Assembly (NCBI RefSeq): GCF_004683905.1
Contig: NZ_CP038438.1
Location: 1-64,000 of the forward strand
DNA length: 64,000 nt
Origin: Pseudomonas fluorescens
GTDB taxonomy: Bacteria; Pseudomonadota; Gammaproteobacteria; Pseudomonadales; Pseudomonadaceae
Reading direction: 5' to 3'
Part shown: piece by piece, positions 59,736-64,000 of the stretch
Position numbering within the stretch: the stretch's first letter is position 1
Layout: the number at the start of each line of letters is the position of its first letter
Position numbers and translations under genes: made by a program
The notes under the pieces: generated by a model
What the model was told of the DNA's origin: nothing
What the model saw: only the letters and a program-made list of their open reading frames with translations
The model's database searches: none

Positions 59736-60041
59736 TTATGGACCGGGTTTACTCTCGCTCATCCAAAGGATGATGGCCTGGTAATCCTCGGCACTGCAGT
59801 CCATGCACAAACCACGCGGCGGCATCGCCTTGAAACCCTGGGTCACGTGTTGCACCAGCGTCTCCATACCTTTCGCCAACCTCGGCGTCCAAGCTGCCTG
59901 ATCGCCTCTTTCGGGCGCCATGGGTAGTTGGCCGGAATGACAGGCACCACAAACACGGTTGTACACGGCTTCCGGTTCCTGTGTAGCCTGTGCGCCGCAA
60001 AGCGGTATCAGGACTCCGGCAGCCAGCAGCCATTTCGTCAT
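59736..60041 (-). CDS. Small mono-heme cytochrome c (c5-like)
   Basis: A 101-residue exported protein with signal MTKWLLAAGVLIPLCGAQA, a single heme motif CGACH near residue 31, and FKAMPPRGLCMDC, where Met is the likely axial ligand and two Cys may form a disulfide as in cytochrome c5. It starts the cytochrome-dsbA gene group and is divergent from engB. Confidence 0.92.
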   Translation of the reverse strand: MTKWLLAAGVLIPLCGAQATQEPEAVYNRVCGACHSGQLPMAPERGDQAAWTPRLAKGMETLVQHVTQGFKAMPPRGLCMDCSAEDYQAIILWMSESKPGP

Positions 60042-60232
60042 AAAACGACCTTTTCAGGGTTGAGAGCGTTCTGCGTTCTGATGCGCAATCAAGGTCTTTG
60101 GCTCTCGTGAACTTCATCCTTCGCTGGGACAAAGCACACACAAAATCTGCGGCATTATATACTGGCGTCACTGAAACGGAAGCGACACCGCGTTCCGCGC
60201 CCAATCCCGGCGCCGCCCACATCGGAAATCCC

Positions 60233-60877
60233 ATGCAACTCAAGAATCCCATCCTCGGCCTGTGCCAACAGTCCACGTTCATGCTCAGTGCCGCCAAAGT
60301 CGATCAATGCCCTGACGACGAAGGCTTCGAAGTGGCGTTCGCCGGTCGTTCCAACGCCGGTAAATCCAGCGCACTGAACACCCTGACTCACGCCAGTCTG
60401 GCGCGCACCTCGAAAACCCCGGGTCGCACACAGCTGTTGAACTTCTTCAAGCTAGACGATGAACGGCGTCTGGTCGACCTGCCGGGCTACGGTTATGCAA
60501 AAGTACCGATCCCGCTCAAGCAACACTGGCAGCGTCACCTCGAGGCTTACCTCGGTGGCCGCGAGAGTTTGAAGGGTTTGATTCTGATGATGGACATCCG
60601 TCATCCAATGACCGACTTCGACCTGTTGATGCTCGACTGGGCCGTTGCGGCCGGCATGCCGATGCACATTCTGCTGACCAAGGCCGACAAGCTGACCTAC
60701 GGCGCCGCCAAGAACACGCTGCTGAAGGTGCAGGCGGAAATCCGCAAGGGCTGGGGTGATCTGGTGACGATCCAGCTGTTCTCGGCGCCAAAACGCATGG
60801 GCCTGGAAGAGGCCTACACTGTGTTGGCAGGCTGGATGGAACTGGCCGATAAAGGTGCCGAATTGCCTGCTGAGTAA
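60233..60877 (+). CDS. engB: Ribosome biogenesis GTP-binding protein EngB (YihA/YsxC)
   Basis: A 214-residue P-loop GTPase for 50S subunit assembly and cell-cycle progression. It begins [20 protein letters not shown]; an in-frame upstream extension is non-coding. G1 [10 protein letters not shown]2/G3 region TPGRTQ and DLPGYG, and G4 TKAD are all present. Its convergence on polA with ersA between them matches P. aeruginosa (PA5492, PA5493). Confidence 0.97.
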   Translation: MQLKNPILGLCQQSTFMLSAAKVDQCPDDEGFEVAFAGRSNAGKSSALNTLTHASLARTSKTPGRTQLLNFFKLDDERRLVDLPGYGYAKVPIPLKQHWQRHLEAYLGGRESLKGLILMMDIRHPMTDFDLLMLDWAVAAGMPMHILLTKADKLTYGAAKNTLLKVQAEIRKGWGDLVTIQLFSAPKRMGLEEAYTVLAGWMELADKGAELPAE

Positions 60878-60886
60878 ATCGCAGGC

Positions 60887-61018
60887 AAAAAAAGCCCCGG
60901 ACTTCATATGGGGAGGGAGAAGTTCCGGGGTTCAAGTTCCGAACCGCTAGGGCGGGGTTCAGATATCTGCCAACACTTAACACAACATAGGAGCATCGAA
61001 GGGCTTCACCAGCCATTC
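60887..61018 (-). ncRNA. ersA: Small regulatory RNA ErsA
   Basis: Positional and structural match to ErsA of P. aeruginosa, an Hfq-binding RNA between engB and polA that regulates envelope targets such as algC and oprD. On the minus strand the 3' end is a terminator: ccccggaacttc paired with gaagtccgggg (one bulge), then seven T. A second hairpin gaaccccgc/gcggttc precedes it. The start near 61018 is inferred from the promoter. The enterobacterial analogue at this site is Spot 42. The exact ends are estimates. Confidence 0.85.
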
Positions 61019-61024
61019 AGTATC

Positions 61025-61052
61025 TCTGAGTAGCGAGTTGTCAGATTAGTTC
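61025..61052 (-). promoter_or_regulatory. AlgU (sigma22/RpoE)-type promoter of ersA
   Basis: On the minus strand: GAACTA, 17 bases, TCAGA, matching GAACTT-N16/17-TCTGA. The -35 is 61047-61052 and the -10 is 61025-61029. ErsA is known to be sigma22-dependent in P. aeruginosa. Confidence 0.8.
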
Positions 61053-61114
61053 AGATTTTTTTCAAAAAGCTTTGGAATAACCGCAAGCGCGTTTCGAAAT
61101 AAGCGCTTTTCGGC

Positions 61115-61145
61115 CGTTTGCCGCGTCAGTGTGTCGCGGCAAACG
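61115..61145 (-). terminator. Hairpin downstream of polA
   Basis: Perfect inverted repeat cgtttgccgcg / cgcggcaaacg (11-bp arms, 9-base loop), 15 bp after the polA stop. No good T run follows on the minus strand, so termination may be inefficient or factor-dependent. Confidence 0.5.
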
Positions 61146-61159
61146 CCCGTGCCAGAGCC

Positions 61160-63964
61160 TCAGTGCGCCTCATCCCAGTTGTTGCCGACGCCAACTTCCA
61201 CCAGCAACGGCACGTCCAGTTTCGCCGCTTCGCTCATGTGCAGGCGGATTTCCTGACTCACCTGATCGACCAGATCCTCGCGAACCTCCAGTACCAGTTC
61301 GTCGTGCACCTGCAGGATGACTTTGGCATCCAGCCCCGAAGACGCCAGCCAGTTATCCACTGCCACCATGGCTTTCTTGATGATGTCGGCAGCGGTGCCT
61401 TGCATCGGCGCGTTGATCGCCGTGCGTTCGGCGGCAGCGCGTTCCTGCGGCTTGTTGGAGTTGATTTCCGGCAGGTACAGACGACGACCGAAGAAGGTCT
61501 CTACATAGCCTTGGTCGGCGGCCTGCTTGCGGGTGCGCTCCATGTATTCGCGCACACCCGGATAACGGGCGAAGTAGGTGTCGATGTAGGCCTTGGCGGT
61601 CTTGGTGTCGACGCCGATGTCCTTGCCGAGTTTCTGCGCGCCCATGCCGTAGATCAGGCCGAAGTTGATCGCCTTGGCGCCACGGCGCTGGTCGGACGTC
61701 ACTTCGCTCAGCTCGACCTTGAATACTTCAGCGGCGGTTGCGGTGTGCACGTCCAGATTGTTGCGGAAGGCATTCATCAGGCCTTCGTCCTTGGACAAGT
61801 GGGCCATGATCCGCAGTTCGATCTGCGAATAGTCCGCTGCCAGCAGTTTGTAGCCTTTGGGCGCGACGAACGCCTGACGGATGCGGCGGCCTTCAGCGGT
61901 ACGCACCGGAATGTTCTGCAGGTTCGGATCGCTGGAGGACAAGCGCCCGGTCGATGCCACGGCCTGGTGGTACGAGGTATGGATACGCCCGGTGCGCGGG
62001 TTGATCTGCTCCGGCAGGCGATCGGTGTAGGTGCTTTTCAGTTTGCTCATGGAACGGTGTTCCATCAGCACTTTTGGCAAGCGGTGATCGTCCTCGGCCA
62101 GTTTCGCCAGCACTTCCTCGGCGGTCGATGGCTGGCCCTTGGCGGTTTTCTTCAGCACCGGCAGTCCGAGCTTTTCGTAGAGGATCACGCCCAGCTGCTT
62201 TGGCGAGCCGAGGTTGAATTCTTCACCGGCAATTTCGAAGGCTTCTCGCTCCAGCGCGACCATCTTGTTGCCCAGCTCAATGCTCTGGATGCCGAGCAGT
62301 TCGGCATCGACGAACGCGCCCTGACGCTCGATGCGCGCCAGCACCGGCACCAGCGGAATCTCGATGTCAGTCAGCACGCTGGCCAGGCTCGGGATCGCGC
62401 TGAGTTTTTCAAACAGGGTCTGGTGCAGGCGCAGGGTAATGTCGGCGTCTTCGGCGGCGTACGGGCCGGCCTGCTCCAGAGCGATCTGGTCGAAGGTCAG
62501 CTGCTTGGCGCCTTTGCCAGCGATGTCCTGGAAGCTCACGGTGGTGTGATCCAGGTACTTCTGCGCGAGGCTGTCCATGTCGTGGCGGGTGGCGGTGGAG
62601 TTGAGCACGTAGGACTCAAGCATGGTGTCGAAAGCGATGCCGCGCACGGTGATGCCTTCGTTCTGATCACCGCCGATGGCGCAGTTGGCCAGAATGTTCA
62701 TGTCGAACTTGGCGTGCTGGCCGACCTTGAGTTTGTTCGGGTCTTCCAGGATCGGCTTCAACGCACGCAGCACGGTGTCGCGATCCAGCTGCTCCGGCAC
62801 GCCGATGTAGGAGTGGGTCAGCGGAATGTACGCGGCTTCGTTGGCTTGCACCGCGAACGAAAGGCCGACCAGTTGCGCCTGTTGCGCGTCGATGCCGGTG
62901 GTTTCGCTGTCGAAAGCGAACAGCTTGGCGTTGTTCAGTTTCTCCAGCCAGACGTCGAAACGCGCCTGATCAAGGATGGTTTCATACGCTGCTTCGGTCG
63001 GAGCAGCAGGGGCTTCTTCTGCGCGGGGGCTGAACAGATCGCCAGCCGGCGCAGGTTCCGCGGCAGCGCTCAGTTCCTGGCGCTTGGCGTCGCGATCCAG
63101 ATCATTGATCCAGCTTTTGAATTCCAGCAGGGTGTACAACTCGTAGAGCTTGGCCGGGTCTTCCGCGCCCATCTGCAGGTCATCGAGGCCGATGTCCAGC
63201 GGCACGTCGACTTTGATGGTCGCCAGTTGATAGGAGAGGAAAGCCATCTCCTTGTGCTCTTCGAGCTTGGCCGGCAGGGTTTTCGCGCCGCGAATCGGCA
63301 GGGTCGGGACGATGTCGAGATTCGCGTACAGCTCGGTCAGGCCGCCGTTGACGCCGACCAGCAGGCCGGAGGCGGTCTTTGGACCGATGCCGGGAACCCC
63401 CGGAATGTTGTCGGAAGAATCGCCCATCAGCGCCAGATAATCGATGATCTGCTCGGGTGCGACGCCGAATTTCTCCTTCACGCCCTCCACATCCATCGAG
63501 CTACCGGACATGGTGTTGACCAAGGTAATGTGGCCATCGACCAGTTGCGCCATGTCCTTGTCGCCGGTGGAGATGATCACCGGACGATCCGCCGCCGCGC
63601 TGCTGCGTGCCAGGGTGCCGATCACGTCGTCAGCCTCGACGCCTTCCACGCACAGCAGCGGGAAGCCGAGGGCGATCACGCTCTGGTGCAGCGGCTCGAT
63701 CTGCACCCGCATGTCGTCGGGCATGCTTGGGCGGTTGGCCTTGTATTCGGCGTACATCTCATCGCGAAACGTCCCGCCCTTGGCATCGAAGACCACGGCG
63801 AACGGGCTGTCCGGGTACTGCTTGCGCAGACTCTTGAGCATGTTCAGCACACCTTTGACCGCGCCGGTCGGCAGGCCTTTGGAGGTGGTCAGCGGTGGCA
63901 GGGCGTGGAAAGCGCGGTACAGGTAAGACGAACCGTCCACCAGGACGAGGGGGGCTTGGCTCAT
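61160..63964 (-). CDS. polA: DNA polymerase I
   Basis: A 934-residue enzyme for Okazaki fragment maturation and repair. The start [19 protein letters not shown] follows aaggttga. The 5' nuclease domain is 1-290. The 3'-5' exonuclease domain is about 315-500 and its first acidic motif [11 protein letters not shown] is intact. The polymerase domain follows (about 520-934), with [14 protein letters not shown] (motif A), the O-helix region [16 protein letters not shown] and [10 protein letters not shown] (motif C). A 960-codon frame on the opposite strand is a shadow. Confidence 0.98.
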   Translation of the reverse strand: MSQAPLVLVDGSSYLYRAFHALPPLTTSKGLPTGAVKGVLNMLKSLRKQYPDSPFAVVFDAKGGTFRDEMYAEYKANRPSMPDDMRVQIEPLHQSVIALGFPLLCVEGVEADDVIGTLARSSAAADRPVIISTGDKDMAQLVDGHITLVNTMSGSSMDVEGVKEKFGVAPEQIIDYLALMGDSSDNIPGVPGIGPKTASGLLVGVNGGLTELYANLDIVPTLPIRGAKTLPAKLEEHKEMAFLSYQLATIKVDVPLDIGLDDLQMGAEDPAKLYELYTLLEFKSWINDLDRDAKRQELSAAAEPAPAGDLFSPRAEEAPAAPTEAAYETILDQARFDVWLEKLNNAKLFAFDSETTGIDAQQAQLVGLSFAVQANEAAYIPLTHSYIGVPEQLDRDTVLRALKPILEDPNKLKVGQHAKFDMNILANCAIGGDQNEGITVRGIAFDTMLESYVLNSTATRHDMDSLAQKYLDHTTVSFQDIAGKGAKQLTFDQIALEQAGPYAAEDADITLRLHQTLFEKLSAIPSLASVLTDIEIPLVPVLARIERQGAFVDAELLGIQSIELGNKMVALEREAFEIAGEEFNLGSPKQLGVILYEKLGLPVLKKTAKGQPSTAEEVLAKLAEDDHRLPKVLMEHRSMSKLKSTYTDRLPEQINPRTGRIHTSYHQAVASTGRLSSSDPNLQNIPVRTAEGRRIRQAFVAPKGYKLLAADYSQIELRIMAHLSKDEGLMNAFRNNLDVHTATAAEVFKVELSEVTSDQRRGAKAINFGLIYGMGAQKLGKDIGVDTKTAKAYIDTYFARYPGVREYMERTRKQAADQGYVETFFGRRLYLPEINSNKPQERAAAERTAINAPMQGTAADIIKKAMVAVDNWLASSGLDAKVILQVHDELVLEVREDLVDQVSQEIRLHMSEAAKLDVPLLVEVGVGNNWDEAH

Positions 63965-64000
63965 GAGCAGAATCAACCTTTTCGGCGGGCCCGGCGCTAG

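Noticed and set aside
61353..61361. DnaA box-like ttatccact in polA
   Set aside because: The last base differs from the consensus, so it was not counted among perfect boxes.
61118..64000. 960-codon plus-strand frame across polA
   Set aside because: It is the antisense shadow of polA; the true gene is on the minus strand with all polymerase motifs.

Overview
The window comes from the origin-proximal part of a Pseudomonas chromosome, most likely the P. fluorescens group. It opens about 12 codons inside dnaA and runs dnaA-dnaN-recF-gyrB. It then follows the gene order known from P. aeruginosa PA0001 to about PA0032. The fluorescens-group assignment rests on high GC, protein sequences close to P. 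fluorescens orthologues (GyrB of 805 residues, HdtS), and many copies of the tgtgggagcgggcttgctcgcgaa REP. No tRNA, rRNA, IS transposase, prophage or CRISPR was seen.

Layout. 1-6.2 kb: replication genes, with a perfect 16-bp parS in the end of recF. 6.3-8.8 kb: a divergent two-component pair. 8.9-13.3 kb (minus): hdtS/lptA-type acyltransferase, gmhB, glyS-glyQ. 13.4-15.2 kb: tag, an HtrB/LpxL-like acyltransferase and a PilZ gene. 15.2-19.9 kb (minus): a TPR protein, trkA-rsmB-fmt and def. 20-22.9 kb: tsaP, dprA, tsaC. 22.9-23.8 kb: an accessory insert holding an unannotated small ORF and a LuxI/FeeM-like GNAT acyltransferase. 23.9-26.8 kb: qor, and hemF-aroE behind an Anr-type box. 26.8-32.2 kb: a SulP transporter, the choline-sulfate pair betC-choX, and a divergent LysR regulator. 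32.2-41 kb: small enzymes, a citrate transporter with a possible regulated leader, TerC, a Na/Pi transporter, an M16 peptidase and a DUF5924 protein. 41-44.6 kb: a complete second MCE lipid-transport operon. 44.7-64 kb: an SpmA-SpmB fusion, gltP, an Ivy-like inhibitor, a DUF1328 miniprotein, algB-kinB, an EAL protein, ampDh2, a dgcH-type diguanylate cyclase, an EEP protein, dsbA, two cytochromes c, engB, the sRNA ersA and polA.

Functional links. Replication, segregation and DNA repair genes (dnaA, dnaN, recF, gyrB, tag, dprA, polA, parS) cluster by the origin. Envelope functions recur: two acyltransferases, the MCE operon, AmpDh2, TsaP, DsbA and Ivy. Cyclic-di-GMP appears as PilZ, EAL and GGDEF proteins. 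The alginate/stress axis appears as algB-kinB and an ersA gene behind an AlgU-type promoter. Compared with P. aeruginosa as I remember it, the PA5479-PA5493 block lies on the opposite side of oriC.

The strongest non-genic signal is 16 perfect DnaA boxes (TTATCCACA) between 1.2 and 32 kb and none that I found from 32 to 64 kb. Chance expectation for the whole window is well below one. The best candidates for something undescribed are this gradient, the LuxI/FeeM-like gene with its upstream small ORF, and leader structures upstream of the citrate and glutamate transporters.
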